64,000 bases of DNA from Dyadobacter jejuensis (GTDB lineage: Bacteria > Bacteroidota > Bacteroidia > Cytophagales > Spirosomataceae), in contig NZ_QGDT01000004.1 of the NCBI RefSeq assembly GCF_003149085.1, positions 62,001 to 126,000 of the forward strand. The letters run 5' to 3'. Positions 36,445-45,678 of this stretch are shown here, piece by piece. The translations under genes and the position numbers were made by a program. The notes beneath the pieces were generated by a model. The model had not been told where the DNA came from and searched no databases. It was given only the letters and a program-made list of their open reading frames with translations. Each line of letters begins with the position of its first letter. Position 1 is the first letter of the stretch.

Positions 36445-38646
36445 GTGATCTACCGTTTTGTTAAAATATTTTCCTCAGGATTTTCAATCGGGGCAATCCT
36501 ACTTTTTTTAGCAAGTTGCTCTCAATATAGCACGCGGCCGGGTGCGATTACCTTTCATAATATTACCTCTCGCTACAACGCTTATTTTATTGCCGAACAA
36601 GAACTGGCGGAAGCGGAATTTTTATTGCAACAGGCCTATAAAGACGACTATAATCAGCTTCTCCCCATTTTATATCCTATGGATTCCATTGCCTCTGGGG
36701 CGGTGAAACCACAATTGTCCAATGCCATAGAAAAGGCCTCCATCGTAGCCGAACGTCATCAGAACAGTAAATGGCTCGACAATAGCTATATTGTTTTAGG
36801 GAAAGCCAGGTTGTATTTGGGCCAATGGGCCGATGGGCTGGAAGCCCTGCGCTTCGTGTTTGCCAATGGTAAAGACGAGGACGATAAAAATGATGCTCTG
36901 GTATTGCTGATGCGTGCCTATATCATTAAGGAGGACTATTCGAACGCTTTGGGTGTGGCAGAGTATTTGAGTCAGCAACCGCTAAAGAAGGAAGCTCGAC
37001 TTCAGTTTTATCTTATCAAAGCCTATTTGCATCAGAATAACGGTGAATATTTGACTTCCGTAGCCATATTAGAGAATACATTTCCTCTCTTAAAAAAATC
37101 CCCCGAAACGGCCCGTATTCACTTTGCCGCCGGTCAGATGTACGACCTGCTAGGGCAATATGCCTTGGCCAACCAGCATTACAAAAGTGTAGGGAAAAAT
37201 AGTCCTTCCTACGATTTGAACTTCTATTCTTCTATGAATTCCCTGCAGAACAGGGTGTTCCTGAATCCGGACATCGATCTGTCGACAGTGGGTTTCGATA
37301 AAATGTTGAAAGACCGAAAGAATGAGGACCTGAAGGATAAAATATATTTTACGATGGGGCTTTTAGCCGAGCATAAGGATAATATCCCCGAAGCGATCTC
37401 CTATTTAGGGAAGTCGGCTGCATTAGGAAATAAGAATCCTACCCAAAAAGCATATACTTATCTGCATTTGGCTAGGATTAATTATGAGTCCTTGGAGAAA
37501 TTTGAAATCTCCAAAGCCTATTATGACAGCGCATTAGTCCTGCTACCCCAAGGGATTTTGGATTATCAAATCGTATCGGATCGGAAACGTGCATTGGATG
37601 GTTTCGTGACTCAATATAATATCGTTACCAAAGAAGATAGCTTACAGAGATTAGCCAAACTGTCGTCTACTGCTTTAGATTCGAAGTTGGATGACATCAT
37701 AGAAGCCCGTGAAAAGGCACGCATCGAAGAAGAAAAGCGGCAGAAGGCCATACTACAAGCCTCTACGGTCGTTAGTCCTGTAGTCCCTTCGTCGCTGCCG
37801 GCTGTTGCTGGTGAACGGCGCTGGGAGCTTTATGATCCCAACCTGATCGAGAAGGGTAAGCTGGAGTTTAAGCGGCAATGGGGCAATAGGCCCTTGGAAG
37901 ACGATTGGCGCAGGAGCGGTAAAACGTCCACGGCTAGCCTTGCCGGAGCGGCCTCTGCTCCTCAGAATGCTACACCGGAGAAAGCGGTGGACGATAAGCT
38001 TGTAAAAGGTTCGGAAGAATGGGAGCAGGTAAAGGCGGTGCTTTTAAAGAATGTCCCCCTTACCGATGAACAATGGTTGGTTTCAGAGCAGGCTAAGGAA
38101 GAAGCTTTGTATCAATTAGGGAAAATATACCGCTTCGATTTAAAGGAAGATAAAAAGGCAATTTCTACTTTTGAACGCATTCTTCAGGAATATCCCGAGA
38201 GTAAGCACAAGGAAGAGCTGTATTATTTGATGTTTTTGTCCTATGGTGCCGAATCGGCTCAAGGATTGGCTTGGAAACAAAAACTAACCACAGCGTTTCC
38301 TCACTCGACTTACGCTCGCCTGGTGAGTGATAAGACTGAAAATGGTGCCGACAATAATGCCCTGAAAAACCCGCAGGTTGCCTATGAAAATAGTTATCAA
38401 CTCTACGCTAGGGGTGAATACGACACGGCACTTAAAGATATTGAGCAAAATTTGCCTGCCTATAAAGGAGGCGCTTTCGAGGATAAATTCGCCTTGCTAA
38501 GGCTATTTTTGATCGGTAAAGTGAGGGGTAAAGAGGACTATACCCAGGCCATTAGCGAGTTTTTGCAACTGTACCCGCAGAGCATCTACCTAGAGAGGGT
38601 CAAAGAAATGCAAGAGTTGGCCAGTGGTTCTTTCGGTCGCTTATAA
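36445..38646 (+). CDS. TPR lipoprotein of the SprE/PorW type (type IX secretion)
   Basis: The 733-residue protein has a lipobox (LLFLASC, Cys25), so it is a lipoprotein. It is built largely of tetratricopeptide repeats, for example SKWLDNSYIVLGKARLYLGQ, EARLQFYLIKAYLHQNNGEY and ARIHFAAGQMYDLLGQYALA. The region after the lipobox (RPGAITFHNITSRYNAYF) resembles SprE/PorW. These proteins belong to the type IX secretion and gliding machinery of Bacteroidota. A low-complexity segment (about 420-520) separates two TPR blocks. It starts at a GTG (36445). A secreted protease with a T9SS tail is encoded at 17877-19553. Confidence 0.82.
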   Translation: MIYRFVKIFSSGFSIGAILLFLASCSQYSTRPGAITFHNITSRYNAYFIAEQELAEAEFLLQQAYKDDYNQLLPILYPMDSIASGAVKPQLSNAIEKASIVAERHQNSKWLDNSYIVLGKARLYLGQWADGLEALRFVFANGKDEDDKNDALVLLMRAYIIKEDYSNALGVAEYLSQQPLKKEARLQFYLIKAYLHQNNGEYLTSVAILENTFPLLKKSPETARIHFAAGQMYDLLGQYALANQHYKSVGKNSPSYDLNFYSSMNSLQNRVFLNPDIDLSTVGFDKMLKDRKNEDLKDKIYFTMGLLAEHKDNIPEAISYLGKSAALGNKNPTQKAYTYLHLARINYESLEKFEISKAYYDSALVLLPQGILDYQIVSDRKRALDGFVTQYNIVTKEDSLQRLAKLSSTALDSKLDDIIEAREKARIEEEKRQKAILQASTVVSPVVPSSLPAVAGERRWELYDPNLIEKGKLEFKRQWGNRPLEDDWRRSGKTSTASLAGAASAPQNATPEKAVDDKLVKGSEEWEQVKAVLLKNVPLTDEQWLVSEQAKEEALYQLGKIYRFDLKEDKKAISTFERILQEYPESKHKEELYYLMFLSYGAESAQGLAWKQKLTTAFPHSTYARLVSDKTENGADNNALKNPQVAYENSYQLYARGEYDTALKDIEQNLPAYKGGAFEDKFALLRLFLIGKVRGKEDYTQAISEFLQLYPQSIYLERVKEMQELASGSFGRL

Positions 38647-38695
38647 GCTTATACTTTCGTATTATTGTAATCTAATAAATAATAATTTCCCATTT

Positions 38696-40996
38696 ATGAT
38701 TGAATTTCAACCTGGAAAATACCGCCGACGTATAATTAATTTATGGCGGTTTGCTGGAATCGGCCTGGGCTTAGTGATTTTGTATATTTTGGCTGTTACC
38801 TACAACTTATTTTGGTTGTTCGGTGGAATGCCCGATTTGAAGACTTTAGAAAACCCCAGCAGTGAATTGGCTTCCGAATTAATTTCGGAAGATGGGAATT
38901 CTTTGGGTAAATATTTTTTTGAAAACCGTACCCAGATAGAGATAGGCAAGATTTCGCCTAATTTGATCCACGCCCTTGTGGCAACAGAGGATGCCCGCTT
39001 CGTCAATCACTCGGGTATAGACGCCCGAAGTCTGGTTCGAGTTGCCAAAGGGGTGATATCCGGAAACTCTAGTTCTGGTGGTGGTAGTACCCTCACGCAG
39101 CAGGTGGCCAAGAATTTGTTTAATACACGTTCCGAAGAATATAAGGGCTTACTCGGGGGTATTCCGGGTGTACGTATAGTTATCGCTAAGACGAAGGAAT
39201 GGATTTTGGCCGTGATTCTCGAAAGAAAGTATACCAAGCAAGAGATCATGCAGATGTATTTGAATACGGTAACTTTTGGGAATAATACCTATGGTATCAA
39301 GGTGGCTTCTACCACTTATTTCAATAAGGAAGCCTCCGAATTGTCGGTGACTGAGTCGGCCCTCTTGGTCGGGATGTTACAAAACCCTACCTTATACAAC
39401 CCCTTGCGGTTTCCAACCAATGCCCTTAACCGTCGTAACACCGTTTTGGCTCAGATGAGTAAATATAATTATTTGCCTAGAGAGGAGATGCTTGAGCTTA
39501 GGAAACTGCCTTTGGGAATGGACTTTACCGTAGACAGTCATAACACGGGCCTGGCGCCTTATTTCAGAGAGTCCATGCGGAATTACCTCAAGAGTTGGGT
39601 CAAATTGTATAATGAAGAGCATGGAACCGACTTAGATCTTTATACTTCGGGCTTAAGGATTTATACGACCATCGATTCCCGAATGCAGCAATACCAAGAG
39701 GAAGCCGTTGAGGAGCATATGCGTACCCAACAGAAGCTCTTTGATGACCATTGGAAAGGGCAAGGTGAGCCCTGGCGCGACGACAGCGGAAGGGAAATGA
39801 AAGGATTCGTGGATAGGGCCGTCAAAATGTCTGGACATTTCATAACCTTAAAACGAGACTTAGGCGAAGAACAGGCCTGGAAGGTGATGCGCACTCCCAG
39901 GAAGATGAAAATTTTCACCTGGGATGGGGAAAAGACGGTGACGATGAGTCCGATCGATTCGATAAAGCATTACAAAAAGCTTTTACAGATCGGTATGATG
40001 TCTATGGATCCACGCAATGGAAAAATAAAGGCTTGGGTAGGAGGCGTCAATTTTAAGTACCTTAAGTACGATCACGTAAAGCAGGGTACCCGCCAGCCGG
40101 GGTCTACCTTTAAGCCTTTCGTATACCTTACGGCTCTAGACAAAAATTTCTTGACCCCTTGCGATCGTCTGGTCGATCACCCGGTATATTTCGGACCCAG
40201 TGATGGCGTTCCTGGAGGCTGGTCGCCCAAAAACTCCAATATGCGATATTCCTATCAGAGCCTTACCTTACGGCAAGCCTTGGGGCAGTCGGTCAATACC
40301 ATCAGTGCGCAAATTATCAAGATGGTAAAGCCTAAGGCCGTGGTCGAATACGCCCATAAGTTAGGTATCACCACCGATCTTCAGGAGGTGCCATCCTTGT
40401 CGTTGGGGATTAGTGAAGTATCGGTTTATGATATGGTAACGGCCTATTCGGCCTTTGCCAATGGAGGCCATCGGGTAGAGCCGATGACGATCCTCAGGAT
40501 AGAAGATCGGAATGGCAATTTGTTGCAAGAGTTCTATCCGAAGCAAAATCAGGAAATAAGTGCCAATATGGCTTATAATATGTTGTATCTGATGCGCGGT
40601 GCAGTTGAAGATCCGGGGGGTACCTCGGGAAGGTTGCGCTTATATGGCGTGACGGAAGGAAATGAGATTGCCGCCAAGACCGGAACTACCTCTAATTATT
40701 CTGATGGCTGGTTTATGGGGATGACTCAGAATCTGGTGACCGGAGTATGGGTGGGTGCCGAAGATCGGAGCGTCCATTTCCGTACGATCACCTATGGCCA
40801 AGGAGGACGCATGGCCTTACCGGCCTGGGGGTTGTTTATGCAAAAAGTTTATAAAGATGAAACCCTACAGCAATACCGCAAAGGGCCATTTGTAAAGCCT
40901 GAAAATTACGATTTGGATTGTGGTAAGATAGAGGCCGAACCATCGGATACTTATATCCCTCCATCGCGTTCCGACGACGAAGGGGTTCTATTCTAA
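38696..40996 (+). CDS. Class A penicillin-binding protein (PBP1a-type)
   Basis: The 766-residue bifunctional enzyme polymerises glycan strands and cross-links peptides. A single N-terminal helix (LGLVILYILAVTYNLFWLF) anchors it. The GT51 domain shows ATEDARFVNHSGIDARSL with the catalytic Glu, GGGSTLTQQVAKNLFN and LERKYTKQEIMQMYLNTV. The transpeptidase domain has RQPGSTFKPF (active Ser), GQSVNT (SxN) and AAKTGTTSNYSDGWFMG (KTGT). I place the start at the ATG at 38696, since the TTG at 38624 would overlap the preceding gene. That gene ends 49 bases upstream, and glycerate kinase follows after 12 bases. Confidence 0.96.
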   Translation: MIEFQPGKYRRRIINLWRFAGIGLGLVILYILAVTYNLFWLFGGMPDLKTLENPSSELASELISEDGNSLGKYFFENRTQIEIGKISPNLIHALVATEDARFVNHSGIDARSLVRVAKGVISGNSSSGGGSTLTQQVAKNLFNTRSEEYKGLLGGIPGVRIVIAKTKEWILAVILERKYTKQEIMQMYLNTVTFGNNTYGIKVASTTYFNKEASELSVTESALLVGMLQNPTLYNPLRFPTNALNRRNTVLAQMSKYNYLPREEMLELRKLPLGMDFTVDSHNTGLAPYFRESMRNYLKSWVKLYNEEHGTDLDLYTSGLRIYTTIDSRMQQYQEEAVEEHMRTQQKLFDDHWKGQGEPWRDDSGREMKGFVDRAVKMSGHFITLKRDLGEEQAWKVMRTPRKMKIFTWDGEKTVTMSPIDSIKHYKKLLQIGMMSMDPRNGKIKAWVGGVNFKYLKYDHVKQGTRQPGSTFKPFVYLTALDKNFLTPCDRLVDHPVYFGPSDGVPGGWSPKNSNMRYSYQSLTLRQALGQSVNTISAQIIKMVKPKAVVEYAHKLGITTDLQEVPSLSLGISEVSVYDMVTAYSAFANGGHRVEPMTILRIEDRNGNLLQEFYPKQNQEISANMAYNMLYLMRGAVEDPGGTSGRLRLYGVTEGNEIAAKTGTTSNYSDGWFMGMTQNLVTGVWVGAEDRSVHFRTITYGQGGRMALPAWGLFMQKVYKDETLQQYRKGPFVKPENYDLDCGKIEAEPSDTYIPPSRSDDEGVLF

Positions 40997-41008
40997 CGCC
41001 TATCGCCC

Positions 41009-42145
41009 ATGAACATCATCATTGCCCCCGACAAATTCAGAGGATCCTTAGATAGTGCCGAGGTGATCAGGGCTATTTCGGAGGGGGTCGCGGAGGTGTG
41101 CCCACAGGCTGATATCCATGCTTTCCCCTTGGCCGACGGAGGCGAAGGGACCATGGAAATCTTGACGGAGCTGGCAGGAGATGGTGTTTATATTCAGAAA
41201 GAGGTGAGTGACCCACTCGGTAGGCCTGTTCTAGCCCAGTATGGCTATTCCCGTTCGAGCCAGATGGCCTTTATAGAGATGGCTGCCGCTTCGGGCTTGG
41301 CATTGCTACCGCCAGAGGCACATAACCCTATGCTGACCAATACTTACGGTACTGGCGAGTTGATACTAGATGCTATAGAGAATGGGGCATCCACCATTCT
41401 GCTAGGCATAGGGGGGAGTGCCACTACCGATGCCGGCATCGGAATGGCCGCTGCTCTTGGCTTCAGGTTCTTCGATGAGGCAGGAGAAGCCGTGCCACCG
41501 ATAGGTGGGAATATGGAAAGGATATCCCAAATTGATGCTCAGCGGGTCGATCCACGGGTTGCAAAAGTAGCCTTTATTATTGCCTGCGATGTAGGTAACC
41601 CTTTGTATGGGCCCAATGGTGCCGCCGCCGTTTATGGCCCACAAAAGGGAGCCAGCGACGAAATGGTTTTAAAACTCGATCGTGGGCTAGAGAGGATCAA
41701 CCAGGTGGCCACTACTTTTTTTGGTACCAACGTCGGCCTGGTACCAGGAGCCGGTGCGGCAGGAGGACTTGGAGCGGGTTGCTTGTGGTTTTTGAATGGA
41801 AAGCTACAAGAGGGGGTAAGCCTCGTGATGCAGCAGAGTGGTTTGCCGACTCTTATGGCCCAAGCTGACCTGGTAATAACCGGTGAAGGAAAGGTAGACG
41901 TACAGACTTTGGAGGGAAAGGTAGTGCAAGGCCTGGCAAACCTTTGTAGAGAAAATCGCGTACCAATGGCTGTTATTTGTGGAAGCCTTCAGCTTACCTC
42001 TGCCCAGTTAGATGCCGCAGGCATTACTTATGCCGCTTCCATTATCAACAGGCCGATGAATCTCGATGCGGCATTGGAAGAAGCCTACGACTTGGTAAAA
42101 CATGCAACTATTCAGATGATGCGATTGTTTTCCTTCTCCAGGTAA
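41009..42145 (+). CDS. Glycerate kinase (GarK/GlxK family)
   Basis: The 378-residue cytoplasmic enzyme phosphorylates D-glycerate with ATP, giving 2-phosphoglycerate in most members of this family. Typical segments are MNIIIAPDKFRGSLDSAEVI, FPLADGGEGTMEILTE, ILLGIGGSATTDAGIGMAAA, FIIACDVGNPLYGPNGAA, GAGAAGGLGAGCLWFLNG and LVITGEGKVDVQTLEGKVV. It starts 12 bases after the penicillin-binding protein gene, probably on the same transcript. No glyoxylate-pathway gene is adjacent. A weak terminator follows. Confidence 0.95.
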   Translation: MNIIIAPDKFRGSLDSAEVIRAISEGVAEVCPQADIHAFPLADGGEGTMEILTELAGDGVYIQKEVSDPLGRPVLAQYGYSRSSQMAFIEMAAASGLALLPPEAHNPMLTNTYGTGELILDAIENGASTILLGIGGSATTDAGIGMAAALGFRFFDEAGEAVPPIGGNMERISQIDAQRVDPRVAKVAFIIACDVGNPLYGPNGAAAVYGPQKGASDEMVLKLDRGLERINQVATTFFGTNVGLVPGAGAAGGLGAGCLWFLNGKLQEGVSLVMQQSGLPTLMAQADLVITGEGKVDVQTLEGKVVQGLANLCRENRVPMAVICGSLQLTSAQLDAAGITYAASIINRPMNLDAALEEAYDLVKHATIQMMRLFSFSR

Positions 42146-42148
42146 GGT

Positions 42149-42187
42149 GGTACGGTTATTTTTACCCGTACCTTAGTTTTTAGTTTC
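42149..42187 (+). terminator. Probable terminator after glycerate kinase
   Basis: GGTACGG (42149-42155) pairs with CCGTACC (42166-42172) across a 10-base T-rich loop, followed by TTAGTTTTTAGTTT. The T-tract is interrupted, so strength is uncertain. Confidence 0.5.
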
Positions 42188-42213
42188 TGCTCAATATTCC
42201 CATTTATTCATAC

Positions 42214-44022
42214 GTGTCTGTATTTAATTATAAGGACGAAATAGCCAAAATCCCTTTTGATCCCGGAGTTTATCGGTATTTCGATGCACTAGGGGAGGTG
42301 ATCTACGTAGGGAAGGCCAAAAATCTTAGAAATCGCGTTTCCAGTTATTTTCTCAAGTCCAACCAACACGATAGAAAGACCAAAAGGCTGGTGTCTCAGA
42401 TTAGGCGGATAGAGTTCGTGATAGTACCCAGCGAATGGGATGCCTTGCTGTTAGAGAACCAACTCATTAAGGAACTACAGCCTAAATTTAACATCCTGCT
42501 CAAAGACGATAAGACCTACCCTTTTATTTGTGTAACCAACGAGCTTTATCCGCAGGTGTATGTAACCAGGAATGTCGATTTGAAAAAGGGGACCTACTAT
42601 GGCCCGTTTGCGCAACTGCGCTCTATGCATACCTTGTTAGACATGTTTAAGGCGTTATATACGATTCGCTCCTGCCAGTTGGCGCTTACCAAGGGAAATA
42701 TTGAGGCTGGCAAGTTTAAGGTATGTTTAGAATATCATATTGGCAACTGTAAGGGGCCGTGTGAAGGACTTCAGTCGCCCGAGGATTATGCCGTGGAAAT
42801 AGAGCAAGTACACCATATTTTAAAGGGGAATCTATCACTTCCACAGCAGTATTTCAAAGAAAAAATGCTGAAGGCTGCCGAATCTATGGCCTTTGAAGAG
42901 GCGCATTCCTGGAAAACCAAGTTGGAACATCTGGCCAGTTTTCAGAGTAAAGCGACGGTTGTCAACCCCAAAATTGGTAACGTGGATGTGCTAACTATAG
43001 TTTCGGACGAAGAGGCCGCCTATCTCAATTTTATGAAAGTAAAGCAGGGATATATGGTAGCAACCCAAACTTTTGAAGTCAAAAAGAAATTGGACGAATC
43101 GGACGTTGAAATTTTGGAGATGATGTTGGTAGAAATGCGTGAAAAATATGGGCATGAGTCTAAAGAGGTACTTTCTAACCTTAAACCCCATATGGAATCG
43201 AAGGTCGATGTGGTGATACCGCAGATCGGCGATAAGAAAAAGCTACTGGATATGTCCATGAAAAACGTCCTATATTTCCGAAGAGAAAAAGCGGAAAGGA
43301 GGGCCGTTGAGGCATCGGCTACTTCCTCCAAAAAGGACCGCGTGTTGATCCGTCTTAAAACAGATTTACAGTTGAAGACCCTACCCCGCCATATCGAATG
43401 TTTCGATAACTCCAATACTCAGGGTACCAATCCGGTAGGTGCGATGGTGTGCTTTAAGGATGGTAAACCTTCCAAAAAGGATTATCGACATTTTAATATC
43501 AAAACAGTGGTAGGGCCCAACGATTTCGCATCGATGAACGAGGTGGTGGGCCGAAGGTACTTACGCCTGATCGCCGAAAACCAACCCCTGCCCGACCTGA
43601 TCATCGTCGATGGGGGCAAGGGCCAGCTAAGCGCTGCCTGCGATGCGCTCAAGCAGCTGGGCATCTATGGACAGGTTCCGATAGTTGGCATTGCGAAGCG
43701 CTTGGAAGAAATCTATTTTCCGGAGGATTCGGTGCCCCTATATATCGACAAGCGGTCGGAGTCGCTCAAGCTCATCCAACAATTACGCGATGAGGCCCAC
43801 AGGTTTGGGATCACCCACCACCGCGACAAGCGCAGCAAAGGAAGCCTCATTAGCGAATTGGAGGGGATCGATGGAATAGGAAAGGTGACGGCCACCAAGC
43901 TACTCAAGTATTTTGGGACGGTAAGGGCTATCAGGGAGAGCCCCGTTGACAAACTTACAGAGGTAGTGGGTCCTGCACTCGCAGGCAAGCTACGCAAGCA
44001 TTTCGAAACTATGCAAGGCTAG
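42214..44022 (+). CDS. uvrC: Excinuclease ABC subunit C
   Basis: The 602-residue nuclease makes both incisions in nucleotide excision repair. The N-terminal GIY-YIG domain reads GVYRYFDALGEVIYVGKAKN. Cysteines in LEYHIGNCKGPC may bind a metal cluster. A UVR domain lies near residue 210-245. The C-terminal RNase-H-like nuclease contains HIECFDNSNTQGTNPVGAMV and LIIVDGGKGQLSAA. Helix-hairpin-helix motifs close the protein (LEGIDGIGKVTATKLLKYFG). The start is a GTG. The 3' end overlaps the convergent flavoprotein gene by 14 bases. Confidence 0.97.
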   Translation: MSVFNYKDEIAKIPFDPGVYRYFDALGEVIYVGKAKNLRNRVSSYFLKSNQHDRKTKRLVSQIRRIEFVIVPSEWDALLLENQLIKELQPKFNILLKDDKTYPFICVTNELYPQVYVTRNVDLKKGTYYGPFAQLRSMHTLLDMFKALYTIRSCQLALTKGNIEAGKFKVCLEYHIGNCKGPCEGLQSPEDYAVEIEQVHHILKGNLSLPQQYFKEKMLKAAESMAFEEAHSWKTKLEHLASFQSKATVVNPKIGNVDVLTIVSDEEAAYLNFMKVKQGYMVATQTFEVKKKLDESDVEILEMMLVEMREKYGHESKEVLSNLKPHMESKVDVVIPQIGDKKKLLDMSMKNVLYFRREKAERRAVEASATSSKKDRVLIRLKTDLQLKTLPRHIECFDNSNTQGTNPVGAMVCFKDGKPSKKDYRHFNIKTVVGPNDFASMNEVVGRRYLRLIAENQPLPDLIIVDGGKGQLSAACDALKQLGIYGQVPIVGIAKRLEEIYFPEDSVPLYIDKRSESLKLIQQLRDEAHRFGITHHRDKRSKGSLISELEGIDGIGKVTATKLLKYFGTVRAIRESPVDKLTEVVGPALAGKLRKHFETMQG

Positions 44023-45256
44023 AAGCCCCAGGCAATCCTATGTTTTTGCCGACAACATATCCGGTTGTCCAGGCATTTTGAAAGTTAAAACCTCCCGTAA
44101 TACCGTCGACATCGAGCACCTCGCCGGAAAAGTAAAGGCCGGGAAGCTTCTTGCTTTCCAAGGTGTTAGGGTTAACCTCGTCGAGTTTTATGCCGCCACA
44201 GGTAACGAACTCCTCTTTAAAAGTAGTTTTTCCCTGTACGTCAAATTGTGAATTGGTAAGCAACTCCACCAAGCGGTTAATGGCCTTATGGCCTGCGTCG
44301 CCCCAGCGTAAGGAATCGGAGATTTCGGCTTGCAGACAAAAGGCTTTCCAAAGACGGAGAGGGATACCCAGCCGGGCATGGGAGGTGATCTGCTGCTTGG
44401 GGGTATTGGTTTTTTCGGCCAATAGTATTTCCCGCACCTTTTGTTCTGGGTATTCTGGGAGCCAATTGATCCTACAAGCAAACTGGTAGCCGAGGCTTGA
44501 GAGGTGCCTGGCTCCCCAAGCCGAGAGCTTCAATACTGCCGGACCACTAAATCCCCAATGGGTGATCAACAGAGGCCCCCTGTAGGCTAGCTTACTACCC
44601 ATTATTTTGACCTCGCTGTCTTTAACAGAGACCCCAGCCAATTCGAGTAAGGGGTTGCCTGGGGTGTTAAAAGTAAAAAGGGAGGGGACGGGTTCCTCTA
44701 TGCTATGGCCGTGGTCGGTGATCCACCCAAAGCCATTGGCCTTCGGATGGCCTCCAGCCGCAATGAGCAGCCTGTCGGTGCGGATAAGCTCTCCGTCGAC
44801 GGTGGTTAGCTCAAATTGAGTGGAGGGGGAGTGGCCTACAACTCTAAAAGAAGTTATGGCGGTACTGGTACGTATGGTGATTCCACGGTTCCTAGCGATG
44901 CGTGTAAGGCACTCGGTGATCGTCTGAGAGGAGTCTGTTACCGGAAACATGCGCCCATCCTCTTCCGTCTTAAGTGATACCCCATGGTTTTCAAACCAGC
45001 GGATGGTATCATTGGCGTCAAATTGGCCGAAAAGTTTGCGTAAGAAGCGTTCTCCTCGGGGATATTGCTTCGGAAATCGTTTGAGGTCGGCAGGCGTATG
45101 GGTCACATTACAACGCCCCCCTCCCGACACCCTGACCTTGTTGAGTACGGTTTTATTTTTTTCAATAATGGAAATGGAGGCCTCGGGAAAAAAATCGGCG
45201 GCGGTAATGGCCGCCATAAAGCCCGATGCCCCTCCGCCAATGATAATAATCTGCAT
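44009..45256 (-). CDS. HI0933/BaiN-like NAD(P)/FAD-dependent oxidoreductase
   Basis: The 415-residue flavoprotein has a two-dinucleotide-binding-domain fold. It begins MQIIIIGGGASGFMAAITAA with the FAD-binding GxGxxG, followed by VRVSGGGRCNVTHTPADLKR. LLIAAGGHPKANGFGWITDHGH is further on. The C-terminal signature is FVTCGGIKLDEVNPNTLESK and GLYFSGEVLDVDGITGGFNF. The family (HI0933, YhiN, BaiN) is widespread, but few members have known substrates. Some reduce bile-acid intermediates in gut bacteria, which is not implied here. It is transcribed alone, convergent with uvrC. Confidence 0.92.
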   Translation of the reverse strand: MQIIIIGGGASGFMAAITAADFFPEASISIIEKNKTVLNKVRVSGGGRCNVTHTPADLKRFPKQYPRGERFLRKLFGQFDANDTIRWFENHGVSLKTEEDGRMFPVTDSSQTITECLTRIARNRGITIRTSTAITSFRVVGHSPSTQFELTTVDGELIRTDRLLIAAGGHPKANGFGWITDHGHSIEEPVPSLFTFNTPGNPLLELAGVSVKDSEVKIMGSKLAYRGPLLITHWGFSGPAVLKLSAWGARHLSSLGYQFACRINWLPEYPEQKVREILLAEKTNTPKQQITSHARLGIPLRLWKAFCLQAEISDSLRWGDAGHKAINRLVELLTNSQFDVQGKTTFKEEFVTCGGIKLDEVNPNTLESKKLPGLYFSGEVLDVDGITGGFNFQNAWTTGYVVGKNIGLPGASSLA

Positions 45257-45678
45257 AGGTTAATTCTTTAAAAACTTTGCAAAAATGACCCGAACTTATG
45301 GATATCCCTTAACACGGCCTTATTTTTATTTGAGCTAAGATATAAACGCCGTCTATCCCGCTACATCGTGGCCTCCCATTGTTGGGGACGATGGCAAGCG
45401 TGCTATGCCCTCCTTCATCGATGGTCGTACGAGACCATTTTAATTTAAAGAAGGCGTTAAGTATTGGGGTGTCGCGCTGCTATTTCATCATATTTATTAA
45501 TATATTACCTTGAATAAATATTATCCTTATCCAATGTTCGGCCTTGGAGGGCACGGTTTCTTTAATTGCTCAAAATAAAGGCATAAAATGAGACGCTCGG
45601 GAGTATATCAAATGTTCGAATGGCGATTTTGATTAAAAAGTTTAGTCGTTTTAGTTTAACTATTCTACCACTATATAT
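45257..45678. other. Long intergenic region without a supported gene
   Basis: This 422-base spacer lies between the divergent flavoprotein and saccharopine-dehydrogenase-like genes. The last 200 bases are AT-rich and likely hold the promoter of the latter, though no exact TAnnTTTG was found. A near-palindrome lies at 45421-45438 (ATGGT...ACCAT around CGTACG). The 8-mer AATGTTCG occurs twice (45533 and 45611). Between the stops at about 45336 and 45442 a 34-codon open stretch has coding-like composition (SWPPIVGDDGKRAMPSFIDG) but no good start, so it may be a gene remnant. Confidence 0.35.

Noticed and set aside
43020..43415. 131-codon minus-strand frame opposite uvrC
   Set aside because: It is explained as a shadow of the UvrC reading frame, with no family features.
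45391..45513. 40-codon plus-strand ORF in the 45.3-45.7 kb spacer
   Set aside because: Composition is not protein-like and no motif is visible. It is not a lasso precursor, since it lacks the expected leader and core pattern.
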